From: Embleya sp045207655
Lineage (GTDB): Bacteria > Actinomycetota > Actinomycetes > Streptomycetales > Streptomycetaceae
Reading direction: 5' to 3'
Assembly: GCF_045207655.1 (NCBI RefSeq)
Contig: NZ_CP108784.1
Location: forward strand, 1,178,001 to 1,242,000
DNA: 64,000 nucleotides
In this document: positions 52,359-61,822 of the stretch, one piece after another
Numbering within the stretch: position 1 is the stretch's first letter
Layout: each line of letters opens with the position of its first letter
The notes under the pieces: model-generated
Told to the model about the DNA's origin: nothing
Seen by the model: only the letters and a program-made list of their open reading frames with translations
Databases searched by the model: none
Program-made: the position numbers and the translations under genes

Positions 52359-53282
52359 GTGATCCGGGAATTCACAGGTCGGGTGTGTGTGGTCACCGGC
52401 GCGGGATCGGGCATCGGACGGGCTCTCGCGCACGAGCTGGCGGCGCACGGCGCGCGACTCGCGCTGGCCGACGTCGACGCGGCGGGACTGGCCGAGACCC
52501 GGGAGCGGGCGGCGCGAATGGGCGCGCGGGAGATCCACACCGAGGTCCTCGACGTCGCCGACCGCGCGGCCGTCTCGGCCTGGGCGGACGCGACCGCCGA
52601 GCGATTCGGCGGGGTGGACCTGGTGGTCAACAACGCCGGCGTGTCGCTGACCGCGGACGTCGAGGAGATGTCCTGGGACGACTTCGAATGGCTGATGGGC
52701 GTCAACTTCTGGGGCGTGGCGTACGGCACCAAGGCCTTCCTGCCGCACCTGCGTCGCTCGCGCGAGGGGCATCTGGTGAACATCTCCTCGGTGTTCGGGC
52801 TCTTCGGGGTCCCCTCGCAGAGCGCGTACTGCGCGGCCAAGTACGCGGTGCGCGGGTTCACCGAGTCGGTCCGCCAGGAGATGCGGCTCTCCGGCTCGGG
52901 GGTCGCGGTGACCACCGTGCATCCCGGCGGGATAAAGACGAACATCGTGCGCAACTCGCGGACCTCGGGCGCGCACGACCGGGACAAGGTCACGGCACTG
53001 CACGACTCGGCGTCGCGCACCTCGGCCCAGCGTGCCGCGCGGATCATCCTGCGCGGTGTGCGGCGGGGTCGGGCCCGGGTATACGTCGGCGCGGATGCCA
53101 CCGCGATCGACGTCGGCTCCCGCCTGCTGGGATCCGTGTTCGAACCGCTGGTGCGCGTGGTGTCCAAGCGCACGGGTCCCACCACCCTGGCGCCCGCCCC
53201 GCGCACGGTACGGGCGAAGGCCCCCGGCCCGGTCCCGACTTTGTCGCCGGACGGGTATTCGAACCCCGTTACCGGTGGGTAG
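52359..53282 (+). CDS. Short-chain dehydrogenase/reductase
   Basis: A 307-residue SDR. The cofactor site is VTGAGSGIGRALAHEL (about residues 12-27), then VVNNAGVS, and the catalytic set is Ser in NISSVFGLFG with Tyr and Lys in SAYCAAKYAVRGF. GTG 52359 has AGGGAG five bases upstream; GTG 52353 is an alternative. It likely interconverts an alcohol and ketone for the upstream monooxygenase. The 150-base gap between the genes suggests a possible internal promoter. Confidence 0.88.
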   Translation: MIREFTGRVCVVTGAGSGIGRALAHELAAHGARLALADVDAAGLAETRERAARMGAREIHTEVLDVADRAAVSAWADATAERFGGVDLVVNNAGVSLTADVEEMSWDDFEWLMGVNFWGVAYGTKAFLPHLRRSREGHLVNISSVFGLFGVPSQSAYCAAKYAVRGFTESVRQEMRLSGSGVAVTTVHPGGIKTNIVRNSRTSGAHDRDKVTALHDSASRTSAQRAARIILRGVRRGRARVYVGADATAIDVGSRLLGSVFEPLVRVVSKRTGPTTLAPAPRTVRAKAPGPVPTLSPDGYSNPVTGG

Positions 53283-53313
53283 AAAAGACGGAGAGCGCTA
53301 GCGGGAGGCGAGC

Positions 53314-54249
53314 ATGACGGCGGACACCAGGGGCACCACGGAACTCGTGGGACACGACCTCACGGTACGCACCGGCGACGGCGCGGAACTGCGGGTGAAC
53401 GTTGCCGGGCCGCCGGACGCGGCGGTCACGGTCGTCTTCGCGCACGGTTGGACCCTGCACGGCGACGTCTGGCGGACCCAGGTCGGGGCGCTGGTGTCGG
53501 CCGGGGTGCGGGCGATCACCTACGACCATCGCGGTCACGGACGATCCACCGCGGGGCGCGCGGCGCCGTGGACGATCGACCTGCTCGGCGACGACCTCGC
53601 CGATGTGCTCGACACGGTCGCGCCGAGCGGCCCGGTGGTGTTGTGCGGGCACTCGATGGGTGGCATGACGATCATGGCGCTGGCCGCGGCCCGGCCCGAG
53701 TTGTTCGGGTCGCGGGTGGCCGGCGTGGTCCTGGTCGGCACGTCGGCGGGCGACCTGGTGCCCACCGGACGCGGCGTGCCCGCCGCGGTGCGGTTCAGGT
53801 CGGCCGCGCAGATCCGGTTCTTCGCGTTCGGCCGGCGACACCCGCGGCTGGCGACCCGGGGGCGCACCCTGCTGCCGGGCCCGGGCCGGCCGAGTCACCT
53901 GCGGATCGTGCGGCGCGGCCTGTTCGGCCCGACGGTGGACCCGACGGTGGTGCGCGACTGCGCGCGGATGGTGTTCGCCACGCCGATGGCCACCGTGTGC
54001 GGGTTCTTCCCGGCGCTGGTCGCGCACGACAAGGCCGGCGCGCTGACCGCGCTCGCGCGGGTACCGGTGCACATCGTGGTGGGCGCCCACGACCGGCTCA
54101 CCCCGCTCGCGCACAGCCGGACGCTCGCGGCCGAACTCCCCGAGGCCACCCTGCGGGTGGAGCACGACTGCGGGCACATGGTCTTCACCGAGCGCCCGGA
54201 CAGCGTGACCGAACCGCTGCGCGACCTGTGTGCCGGCATCGCCCGCTGA
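53314..54249 (+). CDS. Alpha/beta-hydrolase
   Basis: A 311-residue hydrolase. The oxyanion segment is FAHGWTLHGDVW, the nucleophile Ser is in LCGHSMGGMTIMAL, the acid Asp in VVGAHDRLTPL and the His in DCGHMVFTERPD. A cap region lies at about residues 145-235. It follows the SDR by 31 bases and is probably the last gene of a three-gene oxidation/ester-cleavage set, since a strong hairpin follows. No signal peptide is seen. Confidence 0.9.
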   Translation: MTADTRGTTELVGHDLTVRTGDGAELRVNVAGPPDAAVTVVFAHGWTLHGDVWRTQVGALVSAGVRAITYDHRGHGRSTAGRAAPWTIDLLGDDLADVLDTVAPSGPVVLCGHSMGGMTIMALAAARPELFGSRVAGVVLVGTSAGDLVPTGRGVPAAVRFRSAAQIRFFAFGRRHPRLATRGRTLLPGPGRPSHLRIVRRGLFGPTVDPTVVRDCARMVFATPMATVCGFFPALVAHDKAGALTALARVPVHIVVGAHDRLTPLAHSRTLAAELPEATLRVEHDCGHMVFTERPDSVTEPLRDLCAGIAR

Positions 54250-54292
54250 CCCTCCCCCGCGGGCCGCGGCCGGCCGACGTCCTCGGACCGGC

Positions 54293-54322
54293 GCGGGGGT
54301 CCGGCTCGGGCCGGACCCCCGC
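54293..54322. terminator. Convergent terminator, hydrolase/helD
   Basis: GCGGGGGTCCGGC (54293-54305) and GCCGGACCCCCGC (54310-54322) form a perfect 13-base stem with a TCGG loop between convergent genes ending at 54249 and 54340. Confidence 0.8.
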
Positions 54323-54339
54323 CGGGTGCCCCGGGACGC

Positions 54340-56568
54340 TCAGCTCGGTTCGATCCCGAGCAACTCCGCGGTCCAGTCCGGGTCGGCCGTGACCACGGCC
54401 AGCAACCGAGTGGCCCGGGTCAGCGCGACGTAGAGCGTGCGCATGCCGTTGGGCGACTGCTCGACGATCCCGCGCGGGTCGACGATCACCGCGACGTCGA
54501 ACTCCAGGCCCTTGGCGTCCAGCGCGTCCATCGGCTGCACGCGCGGGTCCAGGCCCTCCAGCTCGGCCGCCAGTTCCTCGGTGGCCCCCACCGGGGTGAC
54601 CACGCCGATGGTGCCCTCGACCGTCTCCAGCAGCTCGCGCACCAGCTTGCGCACCACCGGCCCGGTCCGCTCGCCCGCCGTGGCGTGCACCCTGGGCGGC
54701 TCGCCGCCGCTGCGCACCGCCCGGGCCGGCCGGGCCCCGGGCACCGCCCGCACCAGCACGCGCGCGGCCACGTCGGCCACCTCCACCGGGTTTCGGTAGT
54801 TGGTGGTCAGCTCGAACTCGTACCGACGCCGCTCGCGCAGCGCCTCGGCCATCGCCGTCGCCGACGCGCCCGGGTCCTCCCAGGCGCTCTGCGCGGGGTC
54901 CTCGACGATGGTCCAGGTGGCGTGCATGCCGCGTCGGCCGAGCATCCGCCACTGCATCGGGGTCAGGTCCTGCGCCTCGTCGATGACGATGTGCGCGTAC
55001 TCGACCGGCTCGTCCTCGTCCTCGTCGCGCGGCCTGCGCGCGCCGCGCCCGCCGGCCATCCGGTCGGCGTAGGTGGTCACCTCGGTGATCTCGTCCGGGA
55101 CGTCGCGGCCCACCGTCTCGCCGCTGAAGATGTCCCGGCCGTCCACCACGTACGGGTTGTCCTCGTCCGGGTTGCCGTAGGCGACCGTGCGCTTGCGCGG
55201 CAGCGGGCCGAGCAGGCCGGTCAGCTCGTCCATCAGCGCCACGTCGTGGAAGGAGACCTCGCCGGTGCGCGCGGTGCGCGCCCACGAGTTCGCCAGCACG
55301 GACACCTGCGTGGGCGTCAGGTCGCGCTCGTAGCGGCGCAGCCGCTCCGGGTCGGCCAGTCCGGCGAGCACGTCCACCGGCCGTTGCAGCGGCCACCACG
55401 CGCGCAGGAACGCGGCGAACTCGTCGCGCGCGGCCACGTCCTCGTGGAACGCGTCCTTCTCGCCGCGGCCGGCGCCGCGCGAGAGCAGTCGGCCCCACAA
55501 CTCGGTGAGCAGTTGGCGGGCCACCTGGAGCCGGGCGGTGTTGGGACCGTTGCGGGTCTTGGCCAGCACCTCGCGGCGGATCCGGCGCAGCGCCTTGTGG
55601 TCGAGCACGATCCGGGTGCCGCGGTGCGAGATCGCGAACTCGGTCGGCGCGCCGGCGGGCACGTCGGCGACGGCGCGGCGGAGCAGGTGGGTCATCGCCG
55701 CGGCGCCCTTGAGCTTCGCCGCCGCCGCGTCGTCGTGGTAGGCCGCCTCGACGCCGTCGACCATGTCGCCGAGCGAGCGCAGCACCGCGCCGCCCTCGCC
55801 GAGCGAGGGCAGCACCCGCTCGATGTAGGCGGTGAAGCGCGGGTTGGGGCCGACCACGAGCACGCCGCGCGAACCGAAGCGGCGGCGGTATTGGAACATC
55901 AGGTACGCGACGCGGTGCAGCGCGACGGCGGTCTTGCCGGTGCCCGGGCCGCCGCGCACGATCACCGAACCGTCGATCGGTGCCCGGATGGCCTCGTCCT
56001 GCTCGCGCTGGATGGTGGCCACGATGTCGTGCATCGAGCCGTCCCGGGTGCGCGAGAGCGCGGCCAGGAACGCGCCGTCGCCGACGATCACCATGTCGTC
56101 CGCGGCGTCCGGGTCGAGCAGGTCGTCCTCGATGTCGACCACCGAGCGGCCTCGGCAGTGCAGCACCCGGCGGCGGACCACACCGCGCGGGTCGTCGGGG
56201 GTGGCGCGGTAGAACGCCTCCGCGGCGGGCGCCCGCCAGTCGACGACGAGCACCTCGCTGTCCTCGTCCCGGATGCCGATCCGGCCGATGTGCCGGATCT
56301 CGCCGTCGAGCTGGTCGAGGCGGCCGAAGACGAGTCCGTCGTCGGCGGCGTCGAGTGAGCGGGCCCACAGTTCGGCGCGGTAGACCATGACGTCCCGCTC
56401 GACCAGCGCCGCGCGCGTGCCGACCTGCGCCTGCCGGTAGCCCTGTTGGAGCAGCGCCTGGGCTTCGTCGCGCATGTGTTCCAGGCGCGTGTAGGAGCGA
56501 TCGACATGGCCCTGTTCCGCGGCGAGCTCGCGTTCCTTGGCCTGGGGGTCGCCTGCCGGCGCGGGCAT
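54340..56568 (-). CDS. helD: HelD-like superfamily 1 helicase/ATPase
   Basis: A 742-residue SF1 ATPase of the HelD group, which binds RNA polymerase and recycles it from DNA and, in some actinomycetes, protects it from rifamycins. It starts with a coiled coil (ELAAEQGHVDRSYTRLEHM). Walker A is RGGPGTGKTAVALHRVAYL (about residues 208-226), Walker B is HIVIDEAQDLTPMQW, followed by ELTTNYRN, the MDALDAKGLEFDVAVIV motif and LYVALTRATRLL. The ATG has AAGGAG upstream. Length fits actinobacterial class II HelD. A rifamycin role cannot be judged from sequence alone. Confidence 0.88.
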   Translation of the reverse strand: MPAPAGDPQAKERELAAEQGHVDRSYTRLEHMRDEAQALLQQGYRQAQVGTRAALVERDVMVYRAELWARSLDAADDGLVFGRLDQLDGEIRHIGRIGIRDEDSEVLVVDWRAPAAEAFYRATPDDPRGVVRRRVLHCRGRSVVDIEDDLLDPDAADDMVIVGDGAFLAALSRTRDGSMHDIVATIQREQDEAIRAPIDGSVIVRGGPGTGKTAVALHRVAYLMFQYRRRFGSRGVLVVGPNPRFTAYIERVLPSLGEGGAVLRSLGDMVDGVEAAYHDDAAAAKLKGAAAMTHLLRRAVADVPAGAPTEFAISHRGTRIVLDHKALRRIRREVLAKTRNGPNTARLQVARQLLTELWGRLLSRGAGRGEKDAFHEDVAARDEFAAFLRAWWPLQRPVDVLAGLADPERLRRYERDLTPTQVSVLANSWARTARTGEVSFHDVALMDELTGLLGPLPRKRTVAYGNPDEDNPYVVDGRDIFSGETVGRDVPDEITEVTTYADRMAGGRGARRPRDEDEDEPVEYAHIVIDEAQDLTPMQWRMLGRRGMHATWTIVEDPAQSAWEDPGASATAMAEALRERRRYEFELTTNYRNPVEVADVAARVLVRAVPGARPARAVRSGGEPPRVHATAGERTGPVVRKLVRELLETVEGTIGVVTPVGATEELAAELEGLDPRVQPMDALDAKGLEFDVAVIVDPRGIVEQSPNGMRTLYVALTRATRLLAVVTADPDWTAELLGIEPS

Positions 56569-56813
56569 AGTGATGCTCCTTGTGATGTGACACAGGTCTG
56601 CGCCCACGGTGGACGAGGCGCCGACGATCGTATGGCGTCGCCGGTGCCGTCCCCGCGGGCCGATCCGCCCACGGGGGTTGCGGCTGGGGTCGGGGGTGCT
56701 CCCCCGAGGGACACAGTATTCGGGACCCGCGCCGGTCTTCGCGACGCCCGGGCCCGGTGGGTCCGCTCCCGGCGGGCCCGGCGCCCGCTCCCGAGCGCCG
56801 CCGGCGCGACCGC

Positions 56814-58388
56814 TCAGGCGCGCCGGGCACGCAGCCGGCGCAGCGCGACGACCACCCCGATCAGGCCCGCCAGGCCGAGTATCGCCCATAGCCACACGGT
56901 CCCGTCCGACCCGCCGTCGCCGCCGGTCCGGCCCGGTGCCAGAGCGGCCTGCGCGGGGCCGCCGGGGGGTGCGGCCGGGGCCGCCACGGTGATCCCGTAC
57001 CGGGCCTTGGCCTCGTGCCGGGTCGGCGCGTTGTCCGAGACGGTGATCCCGAATCCGGTCTCGCCGGGGGCCGTGGGAGTGCCGGTGATCACACCGCTGT
57101 CCGGGTCCAGGGCCAGTCCCGGCGGCAGCGGGTCGTCGGCGACCCAGTGGTAGGGGGCGGTGCCGCCCTGGACGGCGAGTTTGGCGGTGTAGGGCTGCCC
57201 GACAACGGCGGGCGGCAGCGCGGCGGCGGGCAGCACCAGTGCGGCCGAGGGCACCGCGTCGACGGGTGCGGACGGGTCGGATTCGCCGACCGCGTTGGTC
57301 GCGACGACCGTGTACGAGTAGGTGGTGCCGTTCTCCAGGCCCTGGTCGGTGTGGGTGAGGACGTCCGCGCCCAGGGTGGCCAGGGGCGGGGTCGAACCGG
57401 GGTCGCCGTTGGTGGAGCGGCGGATCAGGTAGCCGGTGATCGGGCTGTCGCCGGTGTCCGCGGGCGGCATCCAGGACAACACCGCCTGGCCCTGGCCCGC
57501 GGTCGCGGCCAGGCCGCCGGGCGCGCCGGGCTTGCCGCTGCCCAGTCCGGACAGGGTGACGGTGCGGCTGCCGCCGGGGAGGTTGCCGGTCAGGGTGAGT
57601 TTGCCGGTTCCGGCTCCGCGCTTGGTCGGGGTGAACACGACCGCGAAGGAGCACGCGGAGCCGCCGGGCACATTGGTGTCCGGGCCGGTCGCGCACGTGG
57701 TGCCGGCCGGGTCGATCGCGAACGGTCCCTCGACGGTCGCGGACGCGATCATGAACGGCACGTCACCGGTGGTGGTGATCGGCAGGTTGCGGGTTGCCTT
57801 GCGGCCGACCGGCGCCGTGCCGAAGTCGACGGTGGGCGGCAGCTCGCCCACCTGGGCGGCGGGCACGGTGAAGGACAGCAGCGCGTGGCCGTCGCCGACG
57901 CCGCCGGACGCGGAGGTCTGGGCGCCGGGGAAGACGATCGGGTCGGCGTACGGGCCGATGCCGCCGGCGGCCGGGGCGAACAACCACGGCAGCGGGGCCG
58001 TCGCGGAGAACAGCGTGGTGCCGGTGTCGGCGATCCGCACGACCAGGGTCGCGCCGGCCTGGGCCGGGCTGTTCGCGGCGACCGCGGTCGAGCCGGCCAC
58101 CGATCCGCCCTGGGTGGCGCCGGCGGCCTTTCCGTACATCGTCGCGGTCATCGCGCTCGCGCCGACCGGGATGGTCACCCGGTGGTCGCCGGTGCCGGTG
58201 ATCGCCGTCTGCACCTGGGTCGTGCCGCCCGGCGCGGTCGGCGCGGCGGGCCGGGTCCGGGCCGCGCCGGGGCGACCGGCGCCGGCGACCGCCGCCGGCG
58301 CGAGCGCGGCGAGCGCGCACACCGTCGCGAGCAGCCCCGCACCGAGTGCACCAGGGCGCGGGATACGACGGCGGATGGCGCTGTGCAT
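56814..58388 (-). CDS. Secreted, membrane-anchored fibronectin/Ig-type surface protein
   Basis: A 524-residue exported protein. A signal peptide (LGAGLLATVCALAALAPAAV, about residues 17-36) leads to a beta-rich region. An ASPM/choice-of-anchor D-like domain follows (TVDFGTAPVGRKATRNLPIT, FAVVFTPTKRGAGTGKLTLT). Next comes a fibronectin type III domain (GAPGGLAATAGQGQAVLSWM to TTYSYTVVATNAVGES). A putative Ig domain has the TAPYHWVADDPLPPGLALDP pattern. A C-terminal helix (WLWAILGLAGLIGVVVALRR) and Arg tail anchor it. Its role is likely surface adhesion or scaffolding. It stands alone. Confidence 0.8.
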   Translation of the reverse strand: MHSAIRRRIPRPGALGAGLLATVCALAALAPAAVAGAGRPGAARTRPAAPTAPGGTTQVQTAITGTGDHRVTIPVGASAMTATMYGKAAGATQGGSVAGSTAVAANSPAQAGATLVVRIADTGTTLFSATAPLPWLFAPAAGGIGPYADPIVFPGAQTSASGGVGDGHALLSFTVPAAQVGELPPTVDFGTAPVGRKATRNLPITTTGDVPFMIASATVEGPFAIDPAGTTCATGPDTNVPGGSACSFAVVFTPTKRGAGTGKLTLTGNLPGGSRTVTLSGLGSGKPGAPGGLAATAGQGQAVLSWMPPADTGDSPITGYLIRRSTNGDPGSTPPLATLGADVLTHTDQGLENGTTYSYTVVATNAVGESDPSAPVDAVPSAALVLPAAALPPAVVGQPYTAKLAVQGGTAPYHWVADDPLPPGLALDPDSGVITGTPTAPGETGFGITVSDNAPTRHEAKARYGITVAAPAAPPGGPAQAALAPGRTGGDGGSDGTVWLWAILGLAGLIGVVVALRRLRARRA

Positions 58389-58525
58389 GGAGATGGACCC
58401 CCGGGTGGGCTGCGGCTCTCGATACCGGACGGCACCGGACGGCCCACCGCTATCCCCGGTTCACGGGGTCGGCGGATTCCGCGCGCACGGCTTTTCCGGC
58501 AGCTCCTCAGCGCGGATGCTAGCGC

Positions 58526-58834
58526 TCACCGGGAGCGACCGGGAGTACTCCCCGCGAGAAGATCACCCGTTGGAATTCGCTGGTCCCGGCCGCCCGTACG
58601 GGTGCGACCCGGCAAAGCTGACCATCCGTCAGATTTTGTGGTCGCCGGCGTCGCCCGGATCGGCGCCGGCTCCTCGGTCGCCGGCTCGTCGACGCGCCCG
58701 CCCGGCCACACCTCGGGCCGCCCCCGGGGCCGCGACCAGTCCGCGCCGTCGCGCGTGTCGGCGCCGAATCGGGGGCCGAGCACGGCGATCACCACGAGGA
58801 ACAGGACCAGGGACCAGGCGACATACGCGTGCAC
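58526..58834 (-). CDS. Possible small membrane protein
   Basis: A 102-residue frame starting at GTG with GGGAG upstream. Residues 3-20 are a membrane helix (AYVAWSLVLFLVVIAVLG), followed by a charged tail of Arg, Asp and Pro. I do not recognise a family. The start, ribosome site and clean helix argue for a real gene, while the C-terminal 35 residues look random. It lies upstream of the surface-protein gene on the same strand. Confidence 0.42.
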   Translation of the reverse strand: MHAYVAWSLVLFLVVIAVLGPRFGADTRDGADWSRPRGRPEVWPGGRVDEPATEEPAPIRATPATTKSDGWSALPGRTRTGGRDQRIPTGDLLAGSTPGRSR

Positions 58835-59174
58835 GGCACACTCCCGATGGTGCGATGGAATCGGCCTGCGCATCGACCAGGCCAGCTCCCATTCTGAGTA
58901 CGACTGGCCTGCCGACAAAGGGCCAATTTCGGGGAGGTGGACTGTGTTCGGCGATCGGTGCGGATCGGAAATGGCGATCCTCCGGCGCGAAGGGGTGTCG
59001 AGGCGGCATCGTGGCCTCAGGCTCCCGCCGGGCCCGGGACGGTACCGGCGGGGCGGCCGGCGGCGTGCACCTCCCCCCAGTGCGCCGCCGAGGAAGACGG
59101 GCCCGCGGGCATTCCCCCCGCCCGCGGGCCCGTCGCCCCACTCCCGCCGGCATCGGGGCGGTCGGGCACCCGCG
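58835..59174. other. Gene-free stretch upstream of the small membrane protein
   Basis: I see no gene. The relatively AT-rich part at 58880-58925 may hold the promoter for the membrane protein. The last part holds the terminator of the LLM oxidoreductase operon. Confidence 0.4.
59096..59134 (-). terminator. Terminator of the SDR/LLM operon
   Basis: GACGGGCCCGCGGGC (59096-59110) and its exact reverse complement (59120-59134) enclose a 9-base loop, 40 bases after the LLM oxidoreductase stop. Confidence 0.8.
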
Positions 59175-60191
59175 TCAGCGCAGCGCGAGCACCACGTCGC
59201 GGATCCGCGCGTCGTCGGCCGGATCGACCGGCAGCGGCACCGTGACCGCGTCCGCCAGCCCGCCCCAGCGCTCCGTGATCAGCGCGGGCAGTTCCTCGTA
59301 CACCGCCATCGGCACCAGCGTGTCGAGCACCTCGTCGGTGACGTGCCGGGCCAACTGCGACCAGTCGTCGCGGCGGACCATCACCCGCAACCGGTCCTGG
59401 AGTTCGCCCCACCCGTACAGGTCCAGCGTGGCGCGATACGCGGGCGTCGAGTACAGGAACGCGAACAGCCGCCGCTGCCGCTCGCGTTCCGCGTCCAGCG
59501 CGGCCCGGTCGGGGCCGGCGATCAACTGTGTGCCGGCCACGAGTTCGACCGTGCGCGGGAGCGCCGCGCGCGCGATGCCCTCGGCCAACGCCGGTCGGGC
59601 GACCGTGGCCAGCCATCGCGGGCCGGAGTTGGTCGGGTGGGTGACCAGGCCGTCCGCGAGTTCGCCGGCGAGCGCGCACATCGCCCGACCGACGCCGCCC
59701 AGCAGGATCCGAGGCGCAACGGTGTCCGGGTCCGGGCCGGGGTTGAAGTACGGCTGCATCCGGGTGAGTCGGTGGTGCGGCCCCTCGTACGCGGGCGGCT
59801 CGCCGGTCCGGAACGCCTCGAACGCGGCCCGGACCGCGCCCACGTAGTCGCGCATCCGGGCCACCGGCGGCGACCACGGCATCCCATACCGGTCCTCGAT
59901 GTTCTGCCGCACCTGGCTGCCCAGGCCGAGCTGGAACCGGCCGCCGGAGAACCTCGCCAGGTCCCACGCGCCGTAGGCGGTGAGCAGCGGGGAGCGCACG
60001 AAGGCCAGCGCCACCGACGTGCGCACCACCAGGCGTTCGGTGTGTTCGAGGGCGAGCAGCGCCGCGGCGAACGCGTCGTGCACCGTCTCGGCCACGTGCA
60101 GCCCGTCGAACCCGGCCGCCTCGGCCCGGCGCGCGTGCGCCGCCACCTCGCGCAGCGGCAGCCGCGGGTCCATCCCGGTGTAGACCCTCAT
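59175..60191 (-). CDS. LLM-class (F420-type) oxidoreductase
   Basis: A 338-residue luciferase-like TIM barrel enzyme. Typical stretches are MRVYTGMDPRLPLREVAAHA, then AEAAGFDGLHVAETVHDAF, RTSVALAFVRSPLLTAYGAW and SGGRFQLGLGSQVRQNIEDR. RILLGGVGRAMCALAGELAD is the phosphate-binding end. Sequence style matches the F420-dependent group (TIGR03617-like) in actinomycetes. The ATG overlaps the SDR stop (ATGA), so the two enzymes are made together and may act in sequence on one substrate. Confidence 0.88.
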   Translation of the reverse strand: MRVYTGMDPRLPLREVAAHARRAEAAGFDGLHVAETVHDAFAAALLALEHTERLVVRTSVALAFVRSPLLTAYGAWDLARFSGGRFQLGLGSQVRQNIEDRYGMPWSPPVARMRDYVGAVRAAFEAFRTGEPPAYEGPHHRLTRMQPYFNPGPDPDTVAPRILLGGVGRAMCALAGELADGLVTHPTNSGPRWLATVARPALAEGIARAALPRTVELVAGTQLIAGPDRAALDAERERQRRLFAFLYSTPAYRATLDLYGWGELQDRLRVMVRRDDWSQLARHVTDEVLDTLVPMAVYEELPALITERWGGLADAVTVPLPVDPADDARIRDVVLALR

Positions 60192-61093
60192 CGGGTGGTT
60201 TCCTCGCCGACCAGTTCCTCGGACAGGCTCCACAGTCGCGCGGCGTCCGCCTCGTCCAGTGCCCACGGCGCGTGCTCGGCGGTGATCGCGCAGTCCGCGA
60301 GGTACACGCCGCCGACGTCCGCGAGTTCGGGCGCGGTCGCGGCCCAGACCTGGGTCGCGGCGCCGTTGGCGACCTGCTTGATCGGCGGCATGTTCGAGGC
60401 GGTGACCTTGCGCTGCAGATCACGCCCGGCGTCGCGGGTCATGTACCGCCCCAGGTTGGTCGCCACCATGCCCGGGTGCACGGCGTAGGCCCGCACGCCG
60501 CGTCCGCGCAGCCGGCGGTCCAACTCCACGGTGAACAGGATGTTCGCGGTCTTGGACGCGCCGTACGCCTGCCAGGGGTGGTACTCCTCGGGCGCCTTCT
60601 CGTAGTTGGGGTCCGCCCAGCGGATCCCCGACGCGAGGTGCCCGGCGGAGCTGAGGTTGACCACCCGCGAGCCGGGGCCGAGGGCGGGCTCCAGCAGGGT
60701 GGTCCACAGGAAGTGGCCCAGGTGGTTGGTGCCGAACTGCAGCTCGAAGCCGTCCGAGGTACGCCCGAACGGGGTCGCCATCACTCCCGCGTTGTTGACG
60801 AGCACGTCCAACGACGGGAAACGCTCGCGCAGTTCGGCGGCACCCGCGCGGATCGAGGCGAGCGAGGTCAGGTCCAGGACGGCGTACTCGACCCGGCCCG
60901 GCAACTCCGCGACCACCGCGCGGCCCTTGTCCGCGTCGCGGGCGGTCACCACCACGTGCGCGCCGGCCGCGGCGAGCGCCCGCGCGCTCTCCCGACCCAG
61001 GCCGGAGGTGCCGCCGGTGATCACGATCGTACGGCCGGTCGGGTCGACGTCGGCCAGAACCTCGTCGGTGGTGCTGTCGGGTCCGAATGCCAT
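60188..61093 (-). CDS. Short-chain dehydrogenase (retinol dehydrogenase/WWOX-like)
   Basis: A 301-residue SDR. The cofactor motif is VITGGTSGLGRESARAL (about residues 24-40), followed by LVNNAGVMATPFG and NHLGHFLWTTLLEP. The catalytic Ser is in NLSSAGHLASG and the Tyr/Lys in YGASKTANILF. It opens an operon with the LLM oxidoreductase. The ATG has GGAG upstream. A dyad-like TTGACTGTGTTCA lies at 61117-61129 before the start and may be a TetR-type site, though no regulator is adjacent. Confidence 0.88.
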   Translation of the reverse strand: MAFGPDSTTDEVLADVDPTGRTIVITGGTSGLGRESARALAAAGAHVVVTARDADKGRAVVAELPGRVEYAVLDLTSLASIRAGAAELRERFPSLDVLVNNAGVMATPFGRTSDGFELQFGTNHLGHFLWTTLLEPALGPGSRVVNLSSAGHLASGIRWADPNYEKAPEEYHPWQAYGASKTANILFTVELDRRLRGRGVRAYAVHPGMVATNLGRYMTRDAGRDLQRKVTASNMPPIKQVANGAATQVWAATAPELADVGGVYLADCAITAEHAPWALDEADAARLWSLSEELVGEETTR

Positions 61094-61189
61094 GGCACAC
61101 TCCGCCGGATAGATGCTTGACTGTGTTCAGCACTATGGGGCGCGGGTGTCGGGATGGCAAGGCCGCGGCGGGGCCGGCGTGACGGATCG

Positions 61190-61822
61190 TCAGGTCAGCC
61201 GGATCAGCCGCCGCTCGGTGGCCACGCTCACCGCGGCGGTACGGGTGTCCACGCCGAGCTTGGCGTAGATGTGGCCCAGGTGGGTCTTCACCGTGGCCTG
61301 CGAGATGAACAGTTCCCTGGCGATCTCCGCGTTGCCGACGCCGCGCGCGAGCAGGTGCAGGATCTCCACCTCGCGGGCGGTGAGCGTGGTGTCCGGCCTG
61401 CGCATCCGACTGAACAGCCGCGCGGCCACCTCCGGGGCCAGCACGGTGCGGCCCGCGGCGGCGTCGTGCACCGCGCGGAACAGATCCTCGGGGCTGCCCG
61501 CCTTGAGCAGATAGCCGGCCGCGCCCGCCTCGATCGCGCGCGAGACGTCGGCGTCGGTGTCGTACATGGTCAGCACCAGCACGTGCGGCGGCTCGGGCAA
61601 CGCGAGCAGTCGCTCGGTGGCCTCGACACCGTCGATCCCGCCGACCAGTTGCAGGTCCATCAGCACCACGTCCGGGCGCAGCGCGGCGGCCAGCTCGACC
61701 GCCTCCTCGCCGCTCGCCGCCTCGCCCGCCACCTCGATGCCGTCCTCGCCGGCGAACAGCGCGAGCAGACCCGCCCGGACGACGGCGTGGTCGTCGCAGA
61801 CGATCAGGCGGATCGGGTTCAC
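61190..61822 (-). CDS. SenR-like NarL-family response regulator
   Basis: A 210-residue regulator starting at GTG overlapping the kinase stop (GTGA). The receiver carries IRLIVCDDHAVVRAGLLALF, DVVLMDLQLVGGIDG (phosphoacceptor Asp) and GAAGYLLKAGS (Lys). The LuxR helix-turn-helix is LTAREVEILHLLARGVGNAE, then ISQATVKTHLGHIYAKLGV. Because the kinase neighbour is divergent from an HbpS-like gene, this is likely the SenR equivalent, which in Streptomyces reticuli controls antioxidant and heme-related genes. Confidence 0.85.
   Translation of the reverse strand: MNPIRLIVCDDHAVVRAGLLALFAGEDGIEVAGEAASGEEAVELAAALRPDVVLMDLQLVGGIDGVEATERLLALPEPPHVLVLTMYDTDADVSRAIEAGAAGYLLKAGSPEDLFRAVHDAAAGRTVLAPEVAARLFSRMRRPDTTLTAREVEILHLLARGVGNAEIARELFISQATVKTHLGHIYAKLGVDTRTAAVSVATERRLIRLT

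Noticed and set aside
43600..53282. A secondary-metabolite cluster spanning thioesterase, crotonase, CoA transferase, monooxygenase and SDR
   Set aside because: Genes change strand repeatedly, strong terminators separate them and there is no core synthase.
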